NCBI GenBank assembly: GCA_965641885.1
Contig: OZ282574.1
Location: forward strand, 1,674,001 to 1,738,000
Length of the DNA: 64,000 nt
DNA from: Pseudophaeobacter sp965641885
GTDB taxonomy: Bacteria; Pseudomonadota; Alphaproteobacteria; Rhodobacterales; Rhodobacteraceae
Direction of reading: 5' to 3'
Position 1 is the stretch's first letter. Every line of letters begins with the position of its first letter. The position numbers and the translations under genes were made by a program. Positions 53,447 through 62,388 of this stretch are shown piece by piece. Under the pieces are notes generated by a model that worked only from the letters and a program-made list of their open reading frames with translations, made no database searches and was not told where the DNA came from.

Positions 53447-53725
53447 ATGGCGATTAAGAGACCCAAGCCCGAAGAGATTGTCGTTAAGTTACGGCAGGTT
53501 GAAGTCTTATTGGGGCAAGGCATGCCCCGGATTGATGCAATCCGGCAGATCAGTGTGACTGAACAAACCTATTATCGCTGGAAGAAGAAGTACGGTGGAA
53601 TGGGCACGGAACAACTCAAGGAACTGAAGCGTCTTCAGAAAGAGAACGAGCGTCTTCGGCGTGCGGTTTCTGACCTGACATTGGACAAGTTGATCCTGAA
53701 AGAAGCCGCATCGGGAAACTTCTGA
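53447..53725 (+). CDS. IS3-family transposase OrfA (copy 2)
   Basis: A 92-residue helix-turn-helix/leucine-zipper protein, differing from copy 1 by one residue (LLGQG instead of LMGQG) despite many third-position changes, a sign of purifying selection since divergence. A GGAGGACC site precedes the ATG. Confidence 0.93.
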   Translation: MAIKRPKPEEIVVKLRQVEVLLGQGMPRIDAIRQISVTEQTYYRWKKKYGGMGTEQLKELKRLQKENERLRRAVSDLTLDKLILKEAASGNF

Positions 53726-54573
53726 GCCCGTCACGTCGGCGGGCCTGCATTGACCTTGTGCGTAGTCAGCTCAAGGTTTCTGAGCGACGGGTTTGTCGCG
53801 TTCTGGGCCAGCACCGATCCACACAGCGTCGATTGCCACGTAAGCGTGCTGACGAAGAACGCTTGGTCGCTGATATGATCGAATTGACGCGCCAGTATGG
53901 TCGATATGGCTACCGCAGGGTTGCGGCTTTGCTGAGAGAGGCGGGCTGGCAGATCAACGACAAGCGGGTTGAACGCTTATGGCGACGTGAGGGGCTTAAA
54001 GTACCAATGAAACAACCAAAGAAGGGACGGCTCTGGCTGAACGATGGATCCTGTGTCCGGCTGCGTCCTGAGTACCGCAACCATGTCTGGTCATATGACT
54101 TTGTACATCACCGTACAGACGATGGCAGGGCATTCAGGACACTCAACATTTTGGATGAACGCAGTCGGGAATGCCTCGCGATCAGGGTGAAACGAAAGCT
54201 CAACTCGACTGAGGTCATCGACGCTCTCACGGACCTGTTCATCCTGCGCGGCGTTCCAGCTTATATAAGGTCGGACAATGGCCCTGAGTTCATCGCTGAG
54301 GCCGTCAGGGAATGGATCAAAGCCGTTGGAGCAAAGACTGCATATATCGAGCCAGGATCGCCATGGGAGAACGGCTACTGCGAAAGCTTCAATGGACGGA
54401 TGCGAGACGAATTGCTCAACGGCGAAATCTTCTACTCGCTGCGGGAAGCCCAAATTATTATCGAAAGATGGAGGAACCACTACAACACCAAACGACCCCA
54501 TAGTGCATTGGGCTATCGCCCACCGGCACCAGAGGCCATCGTGCCGATGGACCAAAGGCCAATCGTGCACTAA
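53722..54573 (+). CDS. IS3-family transposase OrfB (copy 2)
   Basis: A 283-residue DDE transposase aligned over its full length with copy 1; catalytic segments YDFVHHRTDDGR, RSDNGPEFIAEAV and CESFNGRMRDELLNG are kept. In place of copy 1's TTG a CTG stands at the overlap with OrfA, so either frameshifting or the internal ATG 12 codons later is used. Confidence 0.9.
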   Translation: MSPSRRRACIDLVRSQLKVSERRVCRVLGQHRSTQRRLPRKRADEERLVADMIELTRQYGRYGYRRVAALLREAGWQINDKRVERLWRREGLKVPMKQPKKGRLWLNDGSCVRLRPEYRNHVWSYDFVHHRTDDGRAFRTLNILDERSRECLAIRVKRKLNSTEVIDALTDLFILRGVPAYIRSDNGPEFIAEAVREWIKAVGAKTAYIEPGSPWENGYCESFNGRMRDELLNGEIFYSLREAQIIIERWRNHYNTKRPHSALGYRPPAPEAIVPMDQRPIVH

Positions 54574-54629
54574 CTTTCAATTTGGACCACTCAAGTGGGG
54601 CTGATCAGTGAACAGCGTAAAAGTCTGCT

Positions 54630-54998
54630 TCAAGAGTTAGGTGGTCTCTCCGGACTTCCCGGTTCTTCAAGCGCCGAGAGACTTGAAACCTGCCATGCCA
54701 AAACAATCTCAGACCTTTCAAAGGTTACTTTGAAAGGTTGCACAGTGAGTGCGAGAGCATTGCACAGGAATGGGTTGCATTCATCATGTGCCATCGCGTC
54801 CGATCCCTGCGGAACACTCTTGGCTGTTCTTCCTTGAGTGTGATCAGGCTGGCTCTCTTCCACAGTCATGTTCATGTGGGTCTCGCAATGCCCGCCAAAA
54901 CAGTTTTTTGACATTGCATGCGCAGCGGTTCCTAGTCCTGTCATCAGGAATAGAAAAACAACGAATAGCGTCGTGGATATGTTGCAAAGGCACTTCAC
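54630..54998 (-). CDS. Small exported Cys/His-rich protein
   Basis: A 122-residue protein with a signal peptide (CNISTTLFVVFLFLMTGLGTAAHA). The mature chain holds CFGGHCETHMNM, HDECNPFLCNALAL and several Met/His residues, a composition seen in small metal-binding (often copper-related) periplasmic proteins of DUF2946-like type. Copper binding is only a suggestion, as no copper gene is adjacent. It may be a survivor of a larger locus cut by IS copy 2 on its 3' side. Confidence 0.65.
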   Translation of the reverse strand: MKCLCNISTTLFVVFLFLMTGLGTAAHAMSKNCFGGHCETHMNMTVEESQPDHTQGRTAKSVPQGSDAMAHDECNPFLCNALALTVQPFKVTFERSEIVLAWQVSSLSALEEPGSPERPPNS

Positions 54999-55399
54999 AA
55001 GGTGAGGCTATCTCAAACTATAATCCATTTCAATGCGAGCCAAGGTTCATGACACGCGTTGAGCCGCCAGGCTTGGCAGCGAGAAATCTAACTGATTGCA
55101 CAGATGAATGTCCGCTTTGGGAGAGAGTTTGAGTTTTGCAAAGTGCGCTTCTCTAATTGGGTGTTTGGGTCAAGCTCGTTTTCCTTGTTCTCTGGGTCAT
55201 TGTCACTCATCCGGGTCACACTTCTCTTCGCAGTCTGGTTGATGCTTTGATTGCACCGCTGCACGCATGTGTTGGATCGGCAGTGGAGAGCCTTACTTCC
55301 TGGCGCGCTTCAAGATGCGCTGCGAACTTTTTCGGCTTCTTCCACGAACCTCGTCCGGTGAGGACGACCCCGTTAGAATTGGGTAGTTGGCGTTTTAGA
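54999..55399. other. Gene-less spacer
   Basis: No supported gene. It includes the upstream region of the Cys/His-rich protein and the 3' flank of the IS110 element. Confidence 0.4.
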
Positions 55400-56437
55400 T
55401 CATGCCGTGCCTCCCACCTGGTCCTGACGGAATTCCGTGCCATCAATCCACATGCGATGGAGCAGAACGGCTAACTTTCGCGCTACAGCAACAACCGCTC
55501 TGCGTCGACCCTTGGTACGCATCAAGCGCATTCCCCAAGACTTGATTTGCGATTGCGCCATACTTCGCATGAGCAGCGCATTGCCCGCTGCGTAAAGTGC
55601 AGCACGGACATCACTGTCCCCAGCCTTTGATATGCGGCCTGGGTTGTCATGTTCTCCCGATTGGTATCGTCGAGGCGTAAGTCCAAAATGCGCGCCCACC
55701 GTACGGGACCTTTTGAACCGCGTGGGATCATCGACAGCCGCTTTAAAGGTCAGTGCTGCAATGGGTCCAACTCCAGGAACCGTCATCAATCTCAGGCAGA
55801 CCTCATCATGGCTAGCGGCCCGTTTGACCCGCCGGTCCAGCTCCAGATATTGCTGATACAGCGCTACCCTTGCGTCGAGTAGCGGGACAAGGGCATGTGC
55901 CAGAACATCATCCATTTCGATTATAGGACGCACGATACCATCAAAGCTGCCATGCGAGACGGATTTGGGCAGGCGGATGCCAAATATCTTCAACAATCCA
56001 CGGGTTTCATTTGCCAGATCCATCGTCTTCTTAAGCAACGCCTTACGTGTACTGAGCAGCGCGCGAAGGCCATGAGCCTCTCGGCTCTTCATATGAACCG
56101 GGCTGAACCAACCTGTGCGCAGAACATGCGCGATGCCCCTAGCATCATTCTTATCGGTCTTGTTTCTCATCGCTGATAGGGCTGCGTTCACCTGCCGCGC
56201 CTCCATGCAAACCACATCAAAACCTGCAGCCTGAAGTCCAAAGTAAAGATGTTGGCTCATCGTTCCGGCTTCTAAGCCGACACGTTCTATCGGAAATTCG
56301 AACTCAGAAAGGCACTCTGTAATGTCATTGACCTCGCAGGCCAGCTCGCGCTCTAGAAGGACATTGCCCTTTGTATCCACAATACAGAGCGCACATGACC
56401 GAAGCGAAATATCGAGTCCAACAAAGTAGTCCATCAT
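55400..56437 (-). CDS. IS110-family transposase, second type
   Basis: A 345-residue DEDD recombinase: GLDISLRSCALCIVD, GLEAGTMSQHLYF, NKTDKNDARGIAHVLRTGWF and Transposase_20 domain LMTVPGVGPIAALTFKAAVDD, YQSGEHDNPGRISKAGD. It is related to, but clearly different from, the transposase at 893-1906, so it represents a separate IS110 lineage. The frame is complete. It lies 40 bp from the left direct repeat of IS3 copy B, which therefore inserted just upstream of it. Confidence 0.94.
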   Translation of the reverse strand: MMDYFVGLDISLRSCALCIVDTKGNVLLERELACEVNDITECLSEFEFPIERVGLEAGTMSQHLYFGLQAAGFDVVCMEARQVNAALSAMRNKTDKNDARGIAHVLRTGWFSPVHMKSREAHGLRALLSTRKALLKKTMDLANETRGLLKIFGIRLPKSVSHGSFDGIVRPIIEMDDVLAHALVPLLDARVALYQQYLELDRRVKRAASHDEVCLRLMTVPGVGPIAALTFKAAVDDPTRFKRSRTVGAHFGLTPRRYQSGEHDNPGRISKAGDSDVRAALYAAGNALLMRSMAQSQIKSWGMRLMRTKGRRRAVVAVARKLAVLLHRMWIDGTEFRQDQVGGTA

Positions 56438-56559
56438 CTATCTCCCTTGTTCACAGCTATCCTGTGATCATACTGGGAACTCGACTGTGCGTCGGCAGAG
56501 TTTTTGGGTCCAAAGGGGGCCTAAACTAAGAGAGCGTTTGGCTCATCTGGTTGGTTTGA

Positions 56560-57540
56560 TTATGCGGCGCGTTGCCTGTGATGCAAGCGGCGCGCTTCGA
56601 GCGTCTTTCGTTTGATCCTTTCTCGCTGTTGTAGAATAGCTTTGTCCCGTCCGAAGTAGACGTCGGCAGGTGTGACGTTGTTCAGGCTCTCGTGGTAGCG
56701 CTGGTGATTATAGTGGTCTACGAAGGCTTCGATCTGAGCTTCGAGATCGCCGGGTAAGAAGTAGTTTTCCAGCAGGATGCGGTTCTTCAATGTTTGATGC
56801 CATCGCTCGATCTTGCCCTGTGTCTGGGGATGATATGGCGCTCCGCGTGAGTGCTTCATGCCTTTGTCCTGCAACCAATCAGCCAGATCGCCCGAGACGT
56901 AACTTGAACCGTTATCGCTGAGCAGGCGTGGCTTGTGGATGACGTGAACCTGGTCACAATCTGATGCCTGCAATGCCAAGTCCAGCGTGTCAGTCACGTC
57001 TGCAGCTCTCATGTTTGTGCAGAGTTTCCACGAGATGATGTAGCGGCTGTAATCGTCGAGTATGGTGCTGAGGTAGAACCACCCCCAGCCCAAAACCTTG
57101 AGGTAGGTAAAGTCGGTCTGCCAAAGCTGATTGATGGCAGTGGTTTTGTCTTTGAACTCGCTTGCCGCCTTGATCACGATGAAGGCCGGGCTGGTGATCA
57201 GGTCATGGGCTTTGAGTATCCGATATATTGAAGCCTCTGATACAAAATAGCTTTCCTGATCGGTGAAAGAAACCGCCAGCTCCCTTGGTGACAGTTCCGT
57301 TTCCTGTAACGCCAGTTTGACAACCTTGCGCCGCACCTCGTCAGGGATACGGTTCCAGACATGCTTTGGCTTGGGAGATTGATCCTGTAGGCCAGCCTCG
57401 CCACGTTGCAAATAACGATCATACCAACGGTAGAATGTGGTGCGGGGAATGCCGAGTTTGGCCAGTGTCAGGCGTGCTGACAGATGTGATCCTTCGACCA
57501 ACCGAATGATTTCAAGCTTCTCAGATGCAGGATATCTCAT
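56560..57540 (-). CDS. IS3-family transposase OrfB (copy B)
   Basis: A 326-residue DDE transposase with the same sequence as the OrfB of copy A: catalytic Asp in QTDFTYLK, Asp in SDNGSSY and Glu in QGKIERWHQ. It overlaps OrfA by 4 bp. Confidence 0.95.
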   Translation of the reverse strand: MRYPASEKLEIIRLVEGSHLSARLTLAKLGIPRTTFYRWYDRYLQRGEAGLQDQSPKPKHVWNRIPDEVRRKVVKLALQETELSPRELAVSFTDQESYFVSEASIYRILKAHDLITSPAFIVIKAASEFKDKTTAINQLWQTDFTYLKVLGWGWFYLSTILDDYSRYIISWKLCTNMRAADVTDTLDLALQASDCDQVHVIHKPRLLSDNGSSYVSGDLADWLQDKGMKHSRGAPYHPQTQGKIERWHQTLKNRILLENYFLPGDLEAQIEAFVDHYNHQRYHESLNNVTPADVYFGRDKAILQQRERIKRKTLEARRLHHRQRAA

Positions 57541-57911
57541 TCGTGGTCGCCCCCACCGTCGAACATGCTTTTTTTGAGCAAGCGAAGTTCGAGCGTTTGT
57601 TCCGCCACTACTTCCTTCAGATCACGGGCTTCGCGGCGCAGATCTTTGACCTCGTCAGTTGTAGCAGCACGGGCAGTATCGCCCGCCAACCGCTTTTTCC
57701 CGGCTTCCATGAAGTCCTTCGACCATTTGTAGTAAACGCCCTGGGAAATCCCCTCTCTGCGACACAGTTCAGAAATGCTGTCCTCGCCACGCAGACCGTC
57801 CAGAACGATCCTGATCTTTTCTTCGGATGAATAGTGCTTGCGCGTGGCCCGCTTGATGTCTTTGACGATCTTCTCGCCAGGGCTTTTGCGTGATCCTGTT
57901 GTCGTTCTCAT
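57537..57911 (-). CDS. IS3-family transposase OrfA (copy B)
   Basis: A 124-residue DNA-binding protein identical to OrfA of copy A, with a HTH (SISELCRREGISQGVYYKWS) and coiled coil. The GAGGAG site 6 nt upstream fixes the start. Confidence 0.92.
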   Translation of the reverse strand: MRTTTGSRKSPGEKIVKDIKRATRKHYSSEEKIRIVLDGLRGEDSISELCRREGISQGVYYKWSKDFMEAGKKRLAGDTARAATTDEVKDLRREARDLKEVVAEQTLELRLLKKSMFDGGGDHE

Positions 57912-58006
57912 CGTCCACTCCTCAGTGGTTACGATGAGCCAAGAACTCTCTCTTATCAAATACGGCTATTTGGACCCATAAGCGCTGACGTCAGACAGAA
58001 CTCGAC

Positions 58007-58777
58007 CTCAAAATAGAGGTAGCCCAATTACGCATACTTCCTGCCCAAATCCGCGATCAGGTCCAGGGACTGCGTCTACAGTAAAGGCGGATTGCAGACA
58101 TTAGCTGCACCAGCATGGATAATTCCACGACAGCGCGAAAGCGGTCATTCAAAGGTCCAGACTGCAGATTTGGTTGCTCCAGCCTGTATCAAGGTCAGCA
58201 ATGCGCAGATTGCGATCTTTGCAAAGTCGGGTTCACCGGCGTTTAGGATTTACATGATCGGTCAAAATCTGTCGTCCGTGCGAAACACGACTTATTACCA
58301 CGCCCAACCCTTAGTGGACATTGCTTTCCAGCGCGTTTGGCAGGCAATTGCCGTTTGTTGTGCTAGTGCGGACGCGGAATCAGAACGAGAAAACAAGATG
58401 CTAATGTCATGATTTCATTGTGATATGGCATTAAGGAAAAGTAACCTAAGAAGGGGCGGCTAATTGACTTAGAAAAGGGGACGCCTCTCAGCCACGGTCT
58501 AATAGTAAGCACCCGTTAGGATAGAACGACACCTCAATTTGGCAATACGGACCAAAATATAGTTCTATTTATTTTTTGATCTGAGAAACCCTGCACGCCC
58601 AGGCCCAGGGGCAAGGAATGCATCCCAGCGGCTTTTCCAGATGATGAAATTTCACTCAACCAAATTCGGATACGAATTCTCAACCCAAAGGCAGTAGTGT
58701 CGGCGGTTCAATCTCCTCAAGGCCAGCGGAAGCCGTTGCAACCGCTGTGAGCAAATCTATCGCAAAGGTGACACTGC
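58007..58777. other. Gene-less spacer
   Basis: No supported gene. Left part shows dispersed-repeat fragments (a gcagattgcgatctttgcaa core near 58206-58225). The right end is the chemoreceptor promoter region. Confidence 0.45.
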
Positions 58778-61417
58778 ATGACTGATACGCCGCCCGTAAA
58801 TCGCCGGTTCTGGCCGCTTTCCAGCATCGGTGCCAAGCTTGTCTTCACACTTCTGGTGATGGGGGCCTCTACAGCGGGTGTCGGAGTACTGGTCACGACG
58901 GTGTTTACACGTGTCTCCGATGACATGTCGATACTGACGCGCGATATGCTGCCACAACTGGAAGTCAGTGCCCGGCTGACTGATGCCACTGGCCTGACCC
59001 GAAATGTGATGACCAATATTCTTCTTGCCCGAGATGTCGCCGATCTGAACGCCGGCCGTGCGCAGGCGGAGGTCGCCGACGCGCAGCTGCGAAAGGGAAT
59101 CGCAGACCTGCCCAGCGAGCAGCGCCCTGCCTACGAGGAAGCAGCCACCAATACAGAACAGTCCCTCGATGCCCTGATGACAGCCCGCGAAAACACCTTC
59201 TTCAGCGAGGACCGGATTGCGGCGCAGATCGAAGCACTGCAGGAGAACGGTTCCAATCTGCAAACACACCTCATGGCTGCGGCCGAAGAGGCCTACTCAC
59301 ATCTGAAATCGGGCGGTGAAGAGACCATGTCTGCGATCGAAGGCTCGCTGACGGTGCTGGTGGAGGAGCATTTTGCCAATCTTCAAAGCCTGCTGGAAGC
59401 CCAGTCTGAAATCAACCTTTTGTCGGGCGTGGCAATGGCTCTGGGGCAAACCCGCGAGCCGACCCTGAAACAGGCCCTGTCTCGAATTGCCGAGACATCA
59501 AATGCGCAACTGGCCGATCTGCCGGAACGACTGATGGAGATGGACGTGGATCCGGTTGAGGCAGAAGTGGTCAAAAATGCACTGACCATTTTTAATTCTA
59601 TGATGACCGCCAAGCGAAGCGTGCAAAAAGAGTTGCGGCCGCAGGTTCTGGACAACCGTCAGGCCAGCGCCAATGTGCTGACACGTGCTATTGAAGACAT
59701 GATTTTTGTCCTCGAAATCGTCGCAGAAGAAACCCATGAAGAAAGCCGCGGTTCAATTCAGAGTTTGTTGGACAATGAAATCGGCGTCCTGAACCAGCTG
59801 CTGGAGATGAACACCCAGGTCAACGCTCTTCAGGTGGCTGCCTTGCAGGTGTTGGCTGCGGATGACATCGAGAAAATTCAGACAGCCAGTGCCCCATTGC
59901 ATGCCGCTGCTGCAGCGCTGATGGCGTTTCGGGACATTGGCGACGGGGCGATTGCTGCGGATCTTGAAGGTATTGCTGCCGGTGCCGACCCGGACACTGG
60001 GCTTGCTGTCTCGCGCATTGCAACCATTCAGGCGCAGACCGAAACGGTAGCTGCTTCAAGACAGGCCGCGAGCGCTGTCGCGGATATCGCCTTGCGCGCG
60101 GCAAGTCTTAGCGCGGACAACCAAAGCGCCATCGCCGATATGGCCAGATCGGTGTCTCAGGACGTGCGAGGATCTCGGCAAAATATGCAGACCCTTTGGG
60201 GCGTGTCTATTGCAGTATTGCTGGCGGCCCTGATTCTTACGCGCCTGTTGATCACCAGGCCGCTGGCGCGGATCAGTCAGACGACGGAAAAACTGGCAGC
60301 GGGGGATCTCAAAGCCGTGACCGGCTTCAACCGTTCCAGCACCGAGATTTTCCGCATTGCTAAAGCTCTTTCCGTCTTTCGCAATGGTCTGGTTGAAAAA
60401 GAAGAGATGTCGCGGGCTGCGGAAGAGGAGCGTCGCAAGCACCTAGCGCAACAGACTGCCGCCGTCACCGCCATTGGCAAGGGGCTTGAACAATTGGCTG
60501 AAGGCAATCTGACAGTGCGGATCAGTGATCCGATGGCCGATGGCTATACAAAGCTTCGAGACGATTTCAATGCAGCCCTGGATACGCTGGAAAACTCAAT
60601 GCGCAGCCTCAGCCAAAGTGGTCAGTCGACCGCCAGCGGTACTTCGGAAATTTCCAGCGCAGCCCGTGATCTGTCCGCTCGCTCTGAAAGTTCAGCCCAG
60701 ACACTGGCGACAACGGCAGCCGCCCTCAACGAGCTCGCCGTATCAGTGGAAAGCACTGCACAGGCCTCCGGCGAGGCCGCGACCTCGGTTGAAACAGCCC
60801 AGAAAAACGCAAGCGACAGCCTGGAAGTGGTCAACCGCACCTTTGAAGCGATGGAAGCGATTAAGGACAGCTCTCAGAAGATTTCCAGGATCATCGACGT
60901 TATCGACAGCATCGCTCAGCAGACCAACCTCCTCGCGCTAAACGCCGGGGTTGAAGCCGCACGGGTAGGTTCTGTGGGACAGGGTTTTGCTGTCGTGGCC
61001 TCGGAGGTACGCACTCTGGCGCAACGCTCGAAGGCGGCGGCCAATGAAATTTCCAACCTTGTTCGCGAAAGCGGTGAACATGTGGAGTTGGGAGCGAAAC
61101 TTGTTGGCCGCACTGGTGAGGTGATCAACGAGATTTCCCAATCCGTTTCCAGTGCCGCGACGCTCATGCAGGATATTTCCCGCGCTTCTTCCGAACAATC
61201 CAGCAGCCTGCAGGACGTGAATGGTGCTGTTGCCAATCTGGACGATGCAACAACCAAGAATGCCACTCTGTTTGAGGAGGTCACCTCCTCGTCCATCGCC
61301 TTGTCCCAGGATGCACAGGTCATGGCGGCTGCCTTGGACCGCTTCCAAACCAACAACAGTGCCTTTTCGCAGCCCAACGCAGAGGCCAGGGGGGGCAGGA
61401 AATGCACGGGTGCATGA
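58778..61417 (+). CDS. Methyl-accepting chemotaxis protein with long sensor domain
   Basis: An 879-residue chemoreceptor. TM1 is at about residues 20-43 and TM2 at about 472-490 (LWGVSIAVLLAALILTRLL), leaving a helical periplasmic domain of roughly 430 residues, much longer than the usual 150. HAMP follows (ITRPLARISQTTEKLAAGDLKAV), then a linker with a second HAMP-like element (LEQLAEGNLTVRI) and the signalling hairpin with tip DSIAQQTNLLALNAGVEAAR. AAAGGTGA gives a good ribosome-binding site. The long sensor consists of predicted coiled helices without a recognised ligand-binding family. No che genes are nearby. Confidence 0.94.
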   Translation: MTDTPPVNRRFWPLSSIGAKLVFTLLVMGASTAGVGVLVTTVFTRVSDDMSILTRDMLPQLEVSARLTDATGLTRNVMTNILLARDVADLNAGRAQAEVADAQLRKGIADLPSEQRPAYEEAATNTEQSLDALMTARENTFFSEDRIAAQIEALQENGSNLQTHLMAAAEEAYSHLKSGGEETMSAIEGSLTVLVEEHFANLQSLLEAQSEINLLSGVAMALGQTREPTLKQALSRIAETSNAQLADLPERLMEMDVDPVEAEVVKNALTIFNSMMTAKRSVQKELRPQVLDNRQASANVLTRAIEDMIFVLEIVAEETHEESRGSIQSLLDNEIGVLNQLLEMNTQVNALQVAALQVLAADDIEKIQTASAPLHAAAAALMAFRDIGDGAIAADLEGIAAGADPDTGLAVSRIATIQAQTETVAASRQAASAVADIALRAASLSADNQSAIADMARSVSQDVRGSRQNMQTLWGVSIAVLLAALILTRLLITRPLARISQTTEKLAAGDLKAVTGFNRSSTEIFRIAKALSVFRNGLVEKEEMSRAAEEERRKHLAQQTAAVTAIGKGLEQLAEGNLTVRISDPMADGYTKLRDDFNAALDTLENSMRSLSQSGQSTASGTSEISSAARDLSARSESSAQTLATTAAALNELAVSVESTAQASGEAATSVETAQKNASDSLEVVNRTFEAMEAIKDSSQKISRIIDVIDSIAQQTNLLALNAGVEAARVGSVGQGFAVVASEVRTLAQRSKAAANEISNLVRESGEHVELGAKLVGRTGEVINEISQSVSSAATLMQDISRASSEQSSSLQDVNGAVANLDDATTKNATLFEEVTSSSIALSQDAQVMAAALDRFQTNNSAFSQPNAEARGGRKCTGA

Positions 61418-61487
61418 GTTCACCCAAACCATCCTTTGAACCATTGTAGAACCTTGTGCCCGGCTGACGCCGAACACACACAACCAC

Positions 61488-61960
61488 TAGATTTTGATTT
61501 TTCTGGATTCTGGGATCAGTTCGAAGCGGCCTTTCCCCGAATGGGCGATGCAGAGAAAACCGAGGATGCACTGCGCCGTGTGCTGGGCGAGGGTGCAGAC
61601 CCAGTTGAGATCCTGGCAGGGGCCAAAGCCTACGCCGCCGAGCAGGCAGACAATCAGAATGGCTACATCAAGTATTCCGAGAACTGGATTGAGGAAAAGC
61701 GCTGGCCCCAGCATGTCAGCAAGCCCGGCGCCGCTGTTGACCCGCAGGTGATCAGCGGCGCGCGGCCAGCCGGTCGATGGTGCATCTGCGCTATCTGGCA
61801 CTGGATGGCTGGACGGGCCGGTCTCCCCTGCAGGTCGCCTCTGAGAGCGTTCGCAACCATGTTTATCTGGACCTCGTTGGGGTGCCGACGATTTGCTTTG
61901 GCCATACAAAGGGCGTGAGCCTTGGCGACCATATGACAGACGCGCAATGCGCGGCGCTGT
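61488..61960 (+). pseudogene. Prophage-type gene remnants ending in a truncated lysozyme
   Basis: Two pieces in different frames follow one another. The first (FDFSGFWDQFEAAFPRMGDA...YIKYSENWIEEKRW) resembles a small phage-associated helical protein. The second, in a different frame from about 61777, reads GRSPLQVASESVRNHVYLDL, VGVPTICFGHTKGVSLGDHM, TDAQCAAL, the N-terminal half of a GH24 phage lysozyme with the catalytic-site GHT. IS407-type copy 3 cuts it, and no remainder lies on the other side. Confidence 0.7.
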
Positions 61961-62017
61961 TGAGCCTCCCCCTTTGAAGTGGTCCGCCCCTATAGTTAGG
62001 AAAGCGGAGGACCAAGT

Positions 62018-62379
62018 ATGGCCATTAAGAGACCCAAGCCGGAAGAGATTGTCGTGAAGTTACGGCAGGTTGAAGTTCTGATGGGACAAGGCATGCCCCG
62101 GATTGATGCGATCCGACAGATCAGCGTGACTGAACAAACCTATTACCGTTGGAAGAAGAATGGAGACATTGAGAGCGCCATTGGTCCGAGCGACAATGGC
62201 GACGGGCGGAATGGGCACGGAACAACTCAAGGAACTGAAGCGGCTACAGAAAGAGAACGAGCATCTGCGTCGCGCGGTTTCTGATCTGACATTAGATAAG
62301 TTGATCCTGAAGGAAGCCGCATCGGGAGTGATGGCCGTCTGGGAATTGATCTGGCGGATCAATTCAGGACTGAACGGGC
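62018..62379 (+). pseudogene. IS3-family OrfA (copy 3), disrupted
   Basis: The first 48 codons match OrfA of copy 1, then a 40-bp insertion shifts the frame; the zipper half continues in another frame (GGMGTEQLKELKRLQKENEH) up to EAASG, where a second, 54-bp insertion replaces the end. OrfA function is lost. Confidence 0.92.
62162..62205 (+). repeat. Palindromic mini-insertion 1 (36-bp core)
   Basis: The core cattgagagc to caatggcga (62168-62203) can fold as CGCCATTG...CAATGGCG. It is the reverse complement of the core at insertion 3. Confidence 0.9.
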
Positions 62380-62388
62380 GGAGCCCCT
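62329..62388 (+). repeat. Palindromic mini-insertion 2
   Basis: A net 54-bp insertion unrelated to the other two, containing the perfect 9-bp hairpin GAATTGATC-tggcg-GATCAATTC (62343-62365). Its right edge is a tandem duplication of gagcccct. Confidence 0.85.

Larger units (their letters stand above)
53390..54607. mobile_element. IS3-family element (IS407 type), copy 2
   Basis: Same 1218-bp length and ends as copy 1 (right end TGATCAGCCCCACTTGAGTG read inward). Many silent differences from copy 1 show that it is not a recent duplicate. Flanking 4-mers are GGAC and GTGA, so no target duplication remains. Confidence 0.92.
56486..57997. mobile_element. IS3-family element of 1512 bp, copy B (inverted)
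   Basis: Identical, so far as I can compare, to copy A and in reverse orientation. It is flanked by a 9-bp direct repeat GAACTCGAC at 56477-56485 and 57998-58006, which defines both ends and shows a simple insertion. Confidence 0.95.

Noticed and set aside
38474..56485. Composite transposon bounded by the two inverted 1512-bp IS copies
   Set aside because: Copy B has its own matching 9-bp flanks, showing an independent simple insertion, and copy A's outer flanks do not match it. A composite unit would show the duplication around the whole segment.
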